DNA of 64,000 bases from Nymphaea colorata (taxonomy: Eukaryota; Streptophyta; Magnoliopsida; Nymphaeales; Nymphaeaceae), in NCBI RefSeq assembly GCF_008831285.2, contig NW_022204507.1, positions 124,001-188,000 of the forward strand, in the 5' to 3' direction. The position numbers and the translations under genes are program-made. A model generated the notes under the pieces. That model worked only from the letters and a program-made list of their open reading frames with translations. It made no database searches and was not told the origin of the DNA. The first letter of the stretch is position 1; each line of letters opens with the position of its first letter. Of this stretch, positions 21,986-34,617 are shown piece after piece.

Positions 21986-23737
21986 AACCCCAATCTCTGT
22001 TCTGTGGTTTTTCTTGCCGTTTTCTTTTGTCATATTTAGGAATGCCTAATTTTGAAGCATATTAAGAAATATTGCAAGCTTTTCGACTTTTAAGAACCAA
22101 AAGACGAACTGATGATTCCCTATGCAATCCATCTCCTGCAGTTCATAGAGGTAGGTTTCCAAGATAAGGATAGGTACACTCTCTACGACTAACTTTCCAA
22201 CCAATTAATATGGCAACCATCTACATTATCCATTTATACATGAGTGGGATTTTTTATACACCCTTTTTTGCATTGGGGGCATGTTTTTTGATCTGAAATA
22301 TGAATTAGTCCACATTTTGCACACTAAATAAACATGTATAAACATTTAATGGGGAAACCTTTTTCATCGAATAGAAGACTTTTTTTTTGTTTTGTATTGG
22401 TCATTGTCTAAATAAACAGTGGAAAAAAACCAAAAAGCTTCTGGTCTTTGTCTTTTTCTTTTCTTTTCTAGCTTCCTTTATATGATAGGCAATGATCAAA
22501 CCTCTTCACATGTTAATTCAGACTTTTGATATGTGATTCTTTATGTGCATATACATTTTATTTCACCAATTTAATTTATATAAATGAAATGAGTTGCGTT
22601 TTTTTTGTTTTTTAAATATGTTCTTAAATTTTTAAACGGCATTTCATTTTCTCGCTTTTTTTTTGCATTTTTTCGAAAATAATGCACTTTTTGTATGCAC
22701 ACACAAAAGGACGCAGTGGCATCATCAATATCTTAGGTGAGAAAACATGATTTATGTTTTCCAATCACTAGGCTGTTCTTATCACGCTGAACATTTTGAA
22801 TCAGCCTTTGTGCACATATAACCAAACTGCTTATATGTGAGACTTTGTTCACAAATATTCGTCAGCTTTAATACCACAGTCCTTTTTGGGCATTGGTTCG
22901 GTGTCAAGGATACTTGATGGTCCCATGAAAATGTTTGCAATTCTGGTGGAGTGTGCAGCATCATGAAAGTTATCTGAGCATGTCTGAATTGGAACACATT
23001 GCAAAAGTAATTGTAAGATTCCTGGCTGGCTGAATCATTTTGACCTTTTGTCTATCACATAGTGGACCTCTGTATGCATCTGGCTAGTGACTCTGGCTAA
23101 CATGGGATTATATTTCTTAGCACCTATACTGAACAACCATTTTCTTTTGTCAAAATAAATATGAAGATATTACTTGCATGAACTATTTTGAGGTATAGTG
23201 CTTTTCATCATAAGCATAAAATTATTTGCAATAGAACTGCTTGCGAGCTAGTCTTCAGAATGTGAGTGTGTGTTTGTTCGTTTGTCTTTCTTTTTTTTTT
23301 TGGTTGGGGGGGTGGGGTGGGTTGTGTTGGTGGTGTTTGGGGGGGAGAGAGAGACAGAGAATAAGCCTGTTTAAAAGTTTATAAGATGATAATGGTTTGG
23401 TTGTAACATGAGCCTGTTCGATGGTTTCTTCCTAATAGGTTGATCTTGGTTCTGTTGTATCATGAAAATGCTTGATGCTCTCTTCCTAATAGGATGATAT
23501 TGGTTCTACAGCATACTTGTCGAGCACTGCAAGTAGACTTTTAGTTCATTCAAGTTGCCCTGTCATACTGGGTGAACTATGGTGGTAAAGAGTTTGAAGC
23601 AGTTGAGAACTGTGGACGTAATCATCTATGTTGCATCAAGAAGAAAGAACTTCAAAAATTACTCAACAGGAAAATAGAAGGGAAAGTTGCAAAAGAAAGC
23701 ATCTGTCTCTCTACTTTGAAATACTTTTCCATGTTAT
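21986..23737. other. AT-rich intergenic stretch with a G-rich tract
   Basis: No gene is recognised. At 23303-23345 the plus strand has successive G runs (GGGGGGG, GGGG, GGG, GGGGGG) within T/G-rich sequence, a possible G-quadruplex former, followed by a short (GA)n. Confidence 0.5.
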
Positions 23738-24709
23738 CTCCAAATCAATGTTGTAAGAAGCGTTTGCCTCACACAAAAAAAAAAAACATGACTCAACACG
23801 TTTTTTAGAAAAAGTGCCTTGAGGCAGGGCCTTGAGGTCCATCCCTGAAGCATGCATCTCATTTAATATAGGCGTATGCCTCCATCCATGGTATGCTCCG
23901 TGCTTGAGGCATACCCCTCAGGGAAAATGTTGAAAAAAGTAATGCTATTGTTTGTAATTTTTGAAATAAAGATAAGAACATTGTTTTTTTTTCTTTACTT
24001 ACTATTATATTTTGTTATGTATTATTGTTTTTATATGAAGGTAAAACAATGATAGAAGATTTAGAACGTGAGAGTTTTGACGATGAAGCAACTGAAGAGG
24101 AAGATGAACTTATTCAATACACGGACGGTTCAAATGATGATGAATTGTCATCCATTACAGAATATGAAAATCATGAAGATATGATTGGCCAATCGCCTAC
24201 AAAAATCATTTGAACTTTGTTAAATATCACTTGATAATTACACAAATTAGTTAATTTTTTTATTTTTGTACATATACACATTTCAATATGCTTATATTAT
24301 TGTCCAACAATACTTGTTATTTACTTATTCTTTTAATTGATATTATCATCTGAATTTTGGTTTTCCTATTTTTGGTTATTTGTTTTTCAATGATAGTTCT
24401 ATGACCTGTTTAGGACAGGTCATGCTTCTATGCCAATTATTCAAGCACTCTTTGCACTATGTATGTTATGACATTGTATTTGTTTGGATTTGCAAATTAT
24501 TGTAGTTTGCATATATTGTGTATTAGTTTTTATTGATGTGCTTAGTATTGTAGTCATTTTTTTCAGTTTTGATGTTATTTTATAAATATTATATAATTCA
24601 CAAACTTGTGTGTGAAGCTACGCTTCAACTAGCGCCTCACCTCCCCTCGCCTCATGAGAGGCTGAACGTGTCGCCTCACCTTATTGCCTTTTACAACATT
24701 TCTCCAAAT
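23738..24709 (+). mobile_element. Non-autonomous hAT-type element with 8-bp target duplication
   Basis: The element occupies about 23746-24701 (956 bp). It is flanked by perfect CTCCAAAT duplications at 23738-23745 and 24702-24709. The left end is CAATGTTGTAAGAAG; the right end reads CCTTTTACAACATTT, whose reverse complement is AAATGTTGTAAAAGG. Next to both ends are the GCCTC/GAGGC-rich subterminal stretches (about 23759-23930 and 24616-24690) often seen in plant hAT elements with TGTTGTAAAAGGC ends. It contains only the short acidic ORF at 24025-24213, so it is most likely a deletion derivative. Confidence 0.85.
24025..24213 (+). pseudogene. Acidic C-terminal tail, probably of a hAT transposase
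   Basis: 62 residues, of which the acidic stretch MIEDLERESFDDEATEEEDE and SNDDELSSITEYE are the only recognisable character. It lies in the 3' half of the hAT-type element, where the transposase C-terminus is expected, and a T-rich stretch ending in AG precedes it, like an intron end. No dimerisation-domain motif remains. Assignment to transposase is inference from position and acidity. Confidence 0.35.
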
Positions 24710-26963
24710 ACCATCAAGTTCTTCCTCTTGAGAGTATGTTGCCACTTTTTCTTAGTAACTTGATCCGAGGACACCCAACTAGAAGTTTCTCTTGTTCTCC
24801 GCCTTCTTCCTCTGCAATACAATATGCATGATGCCGGTTGGTATGGTCATGAAGGGTTTGCGTGCAATTAATGTCTAGGAATGTTAAAATGGCTTGTACA
24901 TGACCGAAAAAATCCTTAGATGAACTATAATGGGTCCCACCAGGCATGCCATCTATTTGCTCCCCTCCCCTGAATGGGGAGTAGCGTGAAGCCGAAAATT
25001 TGAGATTTGGATATTAGAAAAATTGCAAGAGAAAGGGATCCACCTACTGGTATGAGGTCTAACCATGTCTCCCCACCTTTAACATGTATAATTGGACCTA
25101 AGACTAGGCATTTCTCAAAAGTTGTACTAGTCATTTGATTGATGCATTATATATGTTTGTGCATAAGGGTTTGAAATCTGATTTTGAAGTTCATTTGAAC
25201 TTAATTTTGAACAACCAACGTTTTGACCTTGTTTTAGATCAAATGAAATGGATTTCAAACAAGTTATTTGAAAGTCTAATTGGTTTTGACAAGTTATTTA
25301 GAAATTCAACTTGTTTTAGAAATTTGGGCAAATTCTTTAGAATTTATGGCAAAATTGAAAATTGTTCAAAATTGATTCTAGTTGGGACCATTGATTTGAT
25401 CTAAAAATTTGAGAGTTTAGGAAATTTGGATGGAAATTATATTTGTAAATTGAGGATTTGATTTGTAAATAGTTGAAAATTGGAGTTTTAGTTCATGAAC
25501 TTGAAGTTAACATGCAATCTTGGATCAAAATTTTGAACTTAGTTTAAAGTAAATTCAAAAATAAACTTGACTTAAATAGTTGATTTAGCTTGATTAAATG
25601 GATCAATTGATCAAATTTGAAAATTGGTTGATCAAAAGATAGGAATTTTGAATTGAAATTGTACCAAGTTCTCTTTTAGAGAAGATTGTAAACTTTTTCA
25701 AGTAAAGCTTGTTTTTAGAAAAATAGGGATTCCAATGTTTTATAAAAAAATTTTATGTTCCAAATATATTTGTTGGCAAGATTGATTGGGTTCTTGTATT
25801 TTCTTTTCAAAACTAAGTGAGATTCCAAATTCTTTGTTGCAATATAGCTCGGTCATGTTCTGTAACTTGAATTGGTTCACTTACTTTCTAGAGACGGTGC
25901 ATGTGTGTGTGAATTAGATAAGTGATTGCATTCATGAATTAAGAAAATAAACTATATGTGTGCATACATTCTTCACTCTCACTAACTCTCCATGCATCGA
26001 CACATGTTAATTTTTTATTCCATCATACATGCATTCCTGAAATAAAGAGCAAATTTATATTAAATTGGATATGTAGTACAATGTCTAGGCTATACTTGCT
26101 ATTGGATCAAGTATAACTACTACAATGCAGTCCATAAGCTTGACATAGATAAAATTCTTAATCTTGAAAGTGAAATCTGAAAATTGAATGAAAAATCCCA
26201 GTTTTAGAATGGGAAAAACGTGGAAAACCTCCACTTCCTCATGTTAAAATGATTATAAAACCGACCATGTACTGATTTAATTGTTGCAAATTAAGAAATG
26301 TCTACTTTGGAGATCTTTCTTCAAAGTAAACTGTAATTTGATAGATTAAATCTTGAAATTGATGAAACATGTATACATCTATTTTTCCATTAAAGTACAT
26401 GTTGGAATGCAAATCAGATCTTAGAAGCAATGTTTACTCCAAATTTGGCTTTAAATCTCAAGGCTATGCAAATTAGTATAGTATGTTGAGAGAATTTGGC
26501 AAAATTTCTCTTGCCGGTTTTGTGAATTTTAGTTATAGATTTTGGCTGAAATTTTGTGATGTCTTAATTTGAAAACCAAACCCATTGCAAAATTGAAAAA
26601 TGTGAAGCCGAAATCATGAATATCAGCCACATTAGAAGCTACCCTCTACAGTGCTGATTAGGCAAGATTAGGGATTCGGTCTAATTTCATAGACATTGAC
26701 AAATTAGTACCTTCCTTTGAGCTGAAACATGTATTTTAGGATCTCAAACTTGATGTTCCAAGATTCTTTGAAAAATCAAATTCTAGGTTTTAAAAATACA
26801 TATATATACACTCAATCAGCCTGATTTCAAATTTTAAATTGGCTAAATCTTGTAGTTTTGAGCCATCAAGATTCAATGTTGGAAGCAATCTCCTTTAGAT
26901 TAGCTTAAGGATGTGACCCTTAACCTAATCTTGAAAGAATAATAGCCATTTTCATATGAGATG

Positions 26964-26996
<33 letters not shown>

Positions 26997-27319
26997 TTCG
27001 TATATATACGTAAATGTTGCTTTTTGAATTAAAAAGATTGAGTGAAGGGCGACACAACACATGAACAGTGATAGTTTATGGCTGGGATTTTTAGATCAAA
27101 GGGGTGGCATGGCTTCTAACCTCCTTGACCACCTCTCTCAAAAGAAACTACAGAAAATTATGAGAAATATAGATTGAAATGGAAGAAGATCAGTGGATCA
27201 TCTCAACCAATTATTCATTATGTAAGGGTGGATCTCATCTATAATAATGAATCTGTCCCTAATAAGCTTATGAGAAGGGAAAATGCATGCATTGCAACAT
27301 TTAAATAAAAATTCTCTCT
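24710..27319. other. AT-rich intergenic stretch, no gene seen
   Basis: 25130-25700 is rich in TTGAA/TTTTGAA words and gives ORFs without recognisable domains (for example 25135-25404). A (TA)n(CA)n tract occurs at about 26964-26997. Nothing else is supported. Confidence 0.5.
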
Positions 27320-28340
27320 CATTTGGAGACTAACCCAACCTACCAGGAAAAGAGCAGTGGCAGTGGTGTTCTCGGAGCTGCGGCAGAGGTGGAGCCTGCT
27401 CAGGAAGAGCTTGCCGGTGGTGAGGTTTTTGTGGGTGGTGATGGGGTAGCTAGCATCCCCCGATTCATTAGGAAGCTTGTTGGATTGATGTGTGGGTTGC
27501 TCGAAGAGTGGCTCCTGTCATTGGGAGAGCTCCACCTGTGGGTGGTAGAGATGCTACCGTGGACTGATAGCTATGGCAGTGTTTGGATGGGCAGTGGATT
27601 TCAGGCAATGGTCTCCGGTTTCAAGTGGGGCACTGCCTCCACACAAATAGTTCAGAACAAGGAACGAGACAACATTAATGCAGGAATAAATGAACTTATT
27701 AAATAAGAGAGAGAAAGTAGAGGGTGCCATGTTGACATGGGAGGGCGTGATGCTGATGTGGTGCCAAGGTGGAAGGTGTGGGGGCTAACTAGGCTAGAGC
27801 CTGCACAAAGAAAGGCCAGCTTAAGGAGCTAGAACCGCATGGACTGGCTGGGGCAGTGCCTTGAGCAAGAGACTGGGAGAGGAGCACGGCCCTTGGTTTG
27901 GTTGGGCCAATAATGGCAACATAGGTAGTCAATGGCAGAGAGTGTGTGTGTCCTAAGAAGCTAGCAGTTTGGGTCAAACCTCTGGTGGCATGTTGCTATA
28001 GTGGCTGATCCACGGTGGCCAGATCAGTCTGAGTCATCCTAGAAGCTAGGCTGATTGCCTAGGGCAGCAAATCAGCCCTCTAAGTGATCAAATGTGGTAA
28101 AAAAAAAGGATGAATTTGGATCAGCTGGCATACCCCTGTCATGTGGCAATCTCTGGGGTCTGCTAGTGGCATCCTTGGGCACTGGCTTGTTCTACATGGC
28201 ATTGGGCAGGTCGGGCCCTAGCTATTTATTGGCCATGTTGGCTTTATGCACCCCAACTTCCCTCCCTAGTTGGCAAAGGGCGCCAAGGTGGAGGGCATTA
28301 ATAGTTCCACGCAGAATTTGGGGGTGATGTCTAGTCCACT
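27320..28340. other. GC-richer island of unknown nature
   Basis: About 1 kb of G-rich sequence in an AT-rich neighbourhood. An open frame at 27323-27706 (127 residues, starting at TTG) and another at 28094-28327 show no family signature and no ATG-context support. The composition resembles a transposon remnant, but I found no termini, primer site or domain. Confidence 0.35.
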
Positions 28341-30182
28341 ATGGAGGAGCCTAGCAAATTTTGAAATGAGAAACTGCCTGTGGGCCTTTGCACATCCCAA
28401 GCCATGGGTGGCCCCGTCTTTGATGTCAACTAATTTTATGTGACATTATTTTATACTTCTTGCTCCTTTGCCTATCCACCAAAAGTGGGAGTGGTCATTG
28501 TTTCTCTAAGCTTTACTAGTGTCATGTTCACTTATGTGACTACTTATCTTTCTCTTGCTCTCATTCACTTATATGACTAAATTACTAAGTTGACAAATAC
28601 CTACACTCTGAGTTTCACAAGGTGACCGCCTTGTTCATAACTCCTGCAACCTGTAAAGAATCTCGAGTCATGCCTATTCAGGTACTAGGGTCTCGGATTG
28701 TGAATGCATGGCATGTGTTTGAGAGAGAGAGAGAGATTTCTAAATCCTCGTAAATGTTGTGTTTGCAAGTTTAATTCTAACTAGAACAGGGTAATCTTGC
28801 ATAGCCAAGAAGAACGAGGTAATTATACATCATGCAATCACATGATTTAAGACCTTGTTGTCTTTGATTTGGTATTTAAAATATTTGTGATCAAGTAGTA
28901 TTTGAATATGCTTTGCTTTTGTGACTTGTTTTTTTCTGTTGATTAAGAACACAAACTTTATATTTGCATTGTTAAAATTAGTTTGTAATGTCAGCACAAA
29001 GTTAACATCTGTTGTTCTTCATTTTTATGTTTCTTCATGCATTGGTGAACATTGACCATGTGAAGTCAACTTACCCAATTTACTAGCCCACCGTTTGCAT
29101 TAGTTCTTGTAGTGCATTTTCAAGTAGTCCTCCTTGGAATGTTGGACTATGACCCCATATGCTTATTTTGCAGCCTTTGGCATTCATTTTCTTTCCATGT
29201 AGCCCACCATTTTCTTAACCTAACATGCAACTTTTGCAGAACTTGGCAAACTCGACCTCCGAACTGGCTCCTTCACTTTGAGACAAATTAAAGTAGCGAC
29301 ATTGAACTTCGATGCTGTTGACATGGGCAACTTTTCTTTATAAAATCTCTAGGGTAGTTAGTTTGTCATTGCTGTGGATGTGTATGTGCAGTGTTTAGAT
29401 ATTAACTATTCCTTATTTATGTGTATTGAGTCCATTGACTAAGTTTTCATTCCAAGTGATACAAGAAGGATGTAGGTGAAACCAAGTAAATAGGCTACTG
29501 AGTGAGGCCTACTTTGTGGACGGTGCCTACGTTTCTTTGAGAAGCCTTCCCCTAATTATGATTTTGATTCAAGCAAACCCCCCCCCACCCCCACTAAAAA
29601 CTGTTTTTTAGAGGGTCAAGTTGTTTTTACATGTATATTGTATAATTCTCATTTTAACCATATGTAGGTAACAAACCAAAAAGAAAATCTTGAAAATTGG
29701 TGTTATCTTCTCAGCTGTTCTATTACTTTTTTTCTACTTATATTTTATATTTGACAATGCTTTCCAGAAAAATCTTGAAAATTGCATGTACATACTGATG
29801 TATGTGACTCCATGCTCGTGCAAACCTATAAGTAGCAGCTCTTTCACGAGTTTGCTGAACATTTAGAGTGAATTGTGACAAAGATAGGTTGTTTACTTAT
29901 TTTCACCTGCTATGCCTGTGCATCTCATTGCAATGTAGCATTTTTGCTAACTCTTCTTTCTTTTCCTCGCATATTGTGCAGTACCTGAACACAATAAGCT
30001 GGTTGAAGAGGCAAAGTTCCCAGTAATTTTATATCTCAGTCCACATTCAAATTCATTTGTTGATATGTACAGTATACTACAAAATATATACTACATACAT
30101 GTATTGTATATATGTTAACGTATATCTATATACGTATATTAACATATCACATACTATATAAGTATACACATATCCCATATAT
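28341..30182. other. Intergenic stretch, no gene seen
   Basis: No recognisable coding or RNA feature. There is a C-rich homopolymer patch at about 29577-29593. Confidence 0.5.
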
Positions 30183-30324
30183 AATAGATATATGTATTAT
30201 ATTCCACATATACACATATATGCATATACCATTATATTATAGTATAATATAGTACATATGCACATACATATATAGTTTCAAATGTTATACATATTATGCA
30301 TATACATACATATATATGTAATAT

Positions 30325-30359
<35 letters not shown>

Positions 30360-30460
30360 TATATATATATGTGTATATATATATATATGATGTAATACAT
30401 TAATATGATTACACTTATATATATCCATAGTATGTAACTATGTTATATATTTGCATCTAT
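30183..30460. repeat. TA/TG-rich microsatellite block, unit A left
   Basis: Interspersed (TA)n with 'tatatgtatata' variants. It is repeated with indels at 40657-40919. No gene. Confidence 0.9.
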
Positions 30461-30655
30461 GTCACATGGGTGCGGGTGAGAGGAAAGAAAAAAAGAAGAG
30501 GAAAAGATAGGAGAAGGAAAAAAAGAAAAAAAACAAGAGAAAAGAATAACAGAAGCCGTTAGGAGCATCCCATTAGGTTTGATCTAGTCGAGTGACGTGC
30601 CAGGCCGCACCTGCATCGGTGCGGGTGCGCCACCATAGTTCGTGCACCCATGTGA
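30461..30655. mobile_element. Small TIR element, unit A (deleted form)
   Basis: Perfect 13-bp terminal inverted repeats GTCACATGGGTGC (30461-30473) and GCACCCATGTGAC (30643-30655) enclose 195 bp with an A/G-rich centre and a 'gcatcggtgcgggtgcg' block. The unit B form (40920-41259) is about 340 bp. No target duplication is clear. Confidence 0.6.
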
Positions 30656-30745
30656 CTTACTTTATAACATATTATATTACATATGCAGCACATAATTTAT
30701 TATATATGTATATATATGTTGTGTAACATATATAATACACACACG

Positions 30746-30778
<33 letters not shown>

Positions 30779-31130
30779 GTATATGTATATATATATAATA
30801 CATTTATGTATATATTACATATATGTAATATATTGTGTATATAATGTGTACATATAGTTGTATGTATATAATATTATAGTACATGGCATAAATATGTATA
30901 TGTATATATAACTATTATAGTTTTATATATGTATATTACATAAATATTATATATAATTGTATATAATGTATATATGACATCATAAATGTAGTATATTACT
31001 ATATAATGTATACGTAAATGTATAATATATATATAATACATAAAATATATGACGTATATGAAATATGTATATTTATAATGTCCGTATACATTAACATATA
31101 ACATGTAGGCAACTATGTGATTTATACGTA
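30656..31130. repeat. (CA)n/(TA)n microsatellite block, unit A
   Basis: A (CA)n run near 30740-30765 is followed by long TA-rich sequence. The counterpart is 41260-41735. Long 'ORFs' here are products of the dinucleotide repeat. Confidence 0.9.
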
Positions 31131-31696
31131 TTACGTATGATATATACTAAGTATTCATGCAGAACAAACATAAATGCTAAACATGATAAGATTGGTAACT
31201 GAGCATTCTTCGTGTCCCTCAGGGCCAGCGCACTCACAGTGACAACACCTGAGTTTGTAAACTGGTCCCAAGAAGGAGTAGCAGAATTACGAATGGGGCT
31301 TGGAAGCACATTGGAAAGCAAAAAGTAAGGTGCTTTTGAAGGGTCTTGAGAGCACTATTTAAAGAAAGAAGACAGCTTCCTTTGTGACCAGAACTGTGCT
31401 TCCCACTCAGGCAACTGATGCAAGCTTCTTTTTTCAGTAAAATCTAGATTCCTAACGTAATCAAACCCTATTTTATAAATCTTTGCCCAAGCTTAAAACT
31501 TAATTATGCAAAAAGTTTGGAGTTTGAAACATGAATGTTTGATCTTTGTTTATAAGTTATATTTTTTGCTGGCTAGTTGTTTCTTAATTTGCCACTTTGG
31601 CTCTCATTTGCTTCATGATCTACTTTTGGGTCACTTCCAGTTCATTTCTTGGTTCCTACTTCCGAAAATTTGTAGGGGTCTCTCTACTTCCGAAAA

Positions 31697-31945
31697 GAGA
31701 ACCTAGGTTGGTCTCTTCAAGCAAAAAATGCAGTTGATGTTGCCCACGCTAGCCAGGGCCAGCGACTACATACCAACCGAGGAGGGCATTCCACCACCAG
31801 TGGACCCAAGGAATGCCCTCAACCAGTCATTACAACACTTGTCTCGTAAGGAAAGGCGAGTACATTTCAAGCACGGCCAGTGCTTCACATGTGGAGCCAA
31901 ATGGGGGTGGCTATATGAGTGTAAGCAGTCGACGACCTGCTAAAA
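31697..31945 (+). pseudogene. gag zinc-knuckle region of an LTR retroelement, unit A
   Basis: The plus-strand frame contains EEGIPPPVDPRNALNQ, then LSRKERRVHFKHG and CFTCGAKWGWLYECK. The LS-x-E-x-R...CFxCxxKW pattern is that of a Ty3/gypsy-type Gag C-terminus with a C-x2-C-x7-H-x-C knuckle. The histidine position here is tyrosine. The same upstream peptide occurs in inverted orientation at 34618-34716, so this is one arm of an inverted repeat. Its 5' edge abuts a deletion junction at about 31684-31696. No reverse transcriptase or integrase follows. Confidence 0.6.
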
Positions 31946-33599
31946 GAAGCCGAACCAGTGGCTCTTCCAGAGCTGCCAAAGGAGAATGGCAGAGGTGTGA
32001 TTGTTACCTCTTCTGTCGCACAACAAGCCCTATTAAAGGCAAACTACAGGCAGCCGACACTCTCCATCTCTGTTTTGTGCCCGGCTGTGAGGATAACGCC
32101 TGCCAAGGAGACCCCAGCAATTGCGGTGAATGTAAAAGGATATGTCGGCACTGCTGGAGTAGTTTGGCTCGTTCAGAGCTGGTCTGCTCAAGCCATCTTG
32201 AGTAAGCAGGGGGCTCGAAAGGGGGTCAACACAGGAGGGCCCTTCTGCGCTGCCTACCGACATTGGGAAAATAGGGTGCAGGGTCGACAGCTCCATGCAA
32301 GCCTGTTTATTTTTGTTGGATGGGGATCAGGCATTGAACTTGACAGCCCTCGGCTAAAGCGACTCAGCAAGGATTCCTTCAACCTCCTTGACTGAATCAA
32401 CAGGATCCTTGAGGAGGGTGGTGAAAGGGTGACCGTATATGACTTGGGAACCAATGGCCCCATCATGAATGCCTTGAGTTTTGAGAGAACCACCTCCAAC
32501 CAAGGTAAGGGGGCAACCACTGTGAGGTGAGCAGATGGGCCAAGGCTGCTGAGCTGGCCAAAGAGGACGACTAGCCCACAATTTAACAAACCACATCAAT
32601 TCGGGTCAAGTAAGGGGAAGAGAAAAAGTTTAGATTTCGGCATATGCAGCCACCAAATTCTACTGGATCCACTAGAATGCATCATGTGCTACAAAGGTGT
32701 TCAGGGTGGGATCAACCTCCTACACACAGACCCTGTAACGCTGCCCTCCCTCAGAAGCATGGAGCAGCGGCTTTAGGGGGGTGGCTGGTATGTTCCCAGC
32801 CACAATCTAGGGTGGTCGCACCTTTGGCAAACTGCCAAAAGAACGTCTACAGGGTGTCACCTGAGCCATAGGATGCTGTGAAGAAAATCCCACCGCAAAA
32901 CACTTTCCCTCCATGTGGCGATCTGGCACTAGAAGGCATCACGATGAAGGGCATGCTCCAATAGGTTCAATTTTGATAGGCCAAACCTAGACAGATCTAC
33001 TCTTGTTCACAACAGCGTAGAGAAGATCAACACCTCCATTCCCAAGGTGAAACAGCAAAGGGCCATAACAGGCATGTGAGTCGCAAAGGGGACATCAGGG
33101 GTCTAACGACTGGGACCAGCAAGGACACCTGTGACAATAAGGGACTATGTGAGCTGTGACAAAAATTTGGCTGAGCTAGATTCCTTGCCCTCCACCTGAG
33201 CAGCAAGGTACTCTTTTGGTTTCTCAAACCAGCACGCCGAGGGAAATGGCTGCACCATCCTTGGGTGTCATATCCGGTGGCTCCATCCCACCCAAGACAA
33301 TCAACTAAAGATGGCCAGCATGGGGCACGAGTTGGAAAAAGACGGAGGCATGCCAATGTTCAGTCCTTCTCCTGCCAAAATTCTGTCAAAAGATGACACA
33401 ACTGGAGGGAGCAGGTTTGGGGAACAACGAACGAAGCTGCCCCAGAGGAACAACGCAGCCGCAGCAAGGGCAAGAATGTAGGAAACCAAAAGACTATGGC
33501 TGCGAAACAGCACCGTCTTCCTTGGGACCCCGGCAAAAGGCAGCACCACTAGAGGAATCGCTCGCCATCATGGTGACAGGCGAGACTCAAGGAGCCTGA
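31946..33599 (+). other. Internal region of the LTR retroelement derivative, unit A
   Basis: GC-richer sequence with many short, broken frames and no recognisable protease, reverse transcriptase, RNase H or integrase. The last part (about 33300-33600, with MASMGHELEKD in one frame) is related to the minus-strand 39380-39720 (MTNMGHKLQEA); both are followed by a purine tract and an LTR start. This suggests that it is the 3' internal end of the element. The counterpart in unit B is 44401-46041. Confidence 0.55.
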
Positions 33600-33609
33600 G
33601 AGCAGGCTC

Positions 33610-33629
33610 CATTTTAAGAGGGGTGCATA
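33610..33629 (+). other. Polypurine tract, plus-strand LTR, unit A
   Basis: TTTTAAGAGGGGTGCATA directly before the LTR start TGATGCGACCC. It is equivalent to the minus-strand tract at 39357-39377. Confidence 0.6.
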
Positions 33630-34610
33630 TGATGCGACCCTACCCTTGGTCGCCAGGATGAAGGGGCAGGGACGATAATGCCGGCGCACAGAGGCATGGC
33701 TGAGAGGCTCATCACTACCGGGGCAGGCAAGGGCAGCCTCTTGCTTCATTTCCAAAGGGCCTCTCGATTGCTAAGGAGGTTAACATTGGGTTGACATCAG
33801 ACCGGGCATTAGTTTGATGCAAGCATCCAACCACAGGCGAGCAACAGGCCTTGGGTGTTCAAGAACTTCAACCAGGACAGCCGAAGTCGGCCCAGCACTT
33901 GGCCAGATGCATCCAAGAAGAACTCAGCCTTGTTCGGTTGAGTGAAACTCGTTCAACACCAGTTCTGGGTGGGACACCTTCCTGTTGTGATGCAGGACAC
34001 AGCCAAACCATGTTGACACAGCCAGAATCTCTCCATGCGTGACAGTGGGACACTAGGTGACACAAGCCTCCTAGACACAGGTCTGAAACATGTACCACGG
34101 GCCGGGTTTTGGTAGTTTATAAATCCAAAGCCTGGACCCACACTTCCTTTTGGGATAGATCATTGTAATGGGTCAGGCTTACCCCTATCGGTTTTTGGTA
34201 AGACTTGGGACGAGACGACCAAATGAACTACATTAATGTTCTATCGAACCGGTTCGACAAGAAGGGCACTAGCGGGAAGGCATCAGCCTCCTCTCCCCCA
34301 ATGCTTCAACTTTCAGTGGGCTGCAGGAGTTTTAAGGTGATCGGACGACAGCTATGATGATTTTCACCAAAGAAGGTACACCTCGGCACCAACGGTCTAC
34401 CATCGCTGATCGAGCAAAGTGTTCAACTGTAGCAACAACATGCAGCCACGATGGTCAGCAACAACTGGCGATCACGAAACGATGGCAGGGTTCTCTGTCG
34501 AACAGCAAGGGACGACCGGCAAGCTGTTGCCCCACCCTGTCCAACAACATCACCCAACCATCGCTGAATCGGCAGAACTCTAACATAGCACAACCTACAT
34601 TTGCCACTCC
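33630..34610 (+). repeat. Truncated plus-strand LTR, unit A
   Basis: It begins TGATGCGACCCTACC after the purine tract. It is related in inverted orientation to the first ~750-1000 bases of the minus-strand LTR at 36376-39356. A TATA-like TTTATAAATC lies at about 34117. It is cut near 34610, where minus-strand gag sequence begins, so only the 5' third of the ~3-kb LTR is present. Confidence 0.65.
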
Positions 34611-34617
34611 TTAGGAG

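Noticed and set aside
25135-25404. 89-residue plus-strand ORF
   Set aside because: It is built from TTGAA-rich low-complexity sequence.
27323-27706. 127-residue ORF in a GC-richer island
   Set aside because: It starts at TTG, shows no domain, and no splice or promoter context supports it.
30874-31104. Tyr/Ile-rich ORFs in microsatellites (also 40699-40887 and 41466-41717)
   Set aside because: They are translations of TA/TG dinucleotide repeats.
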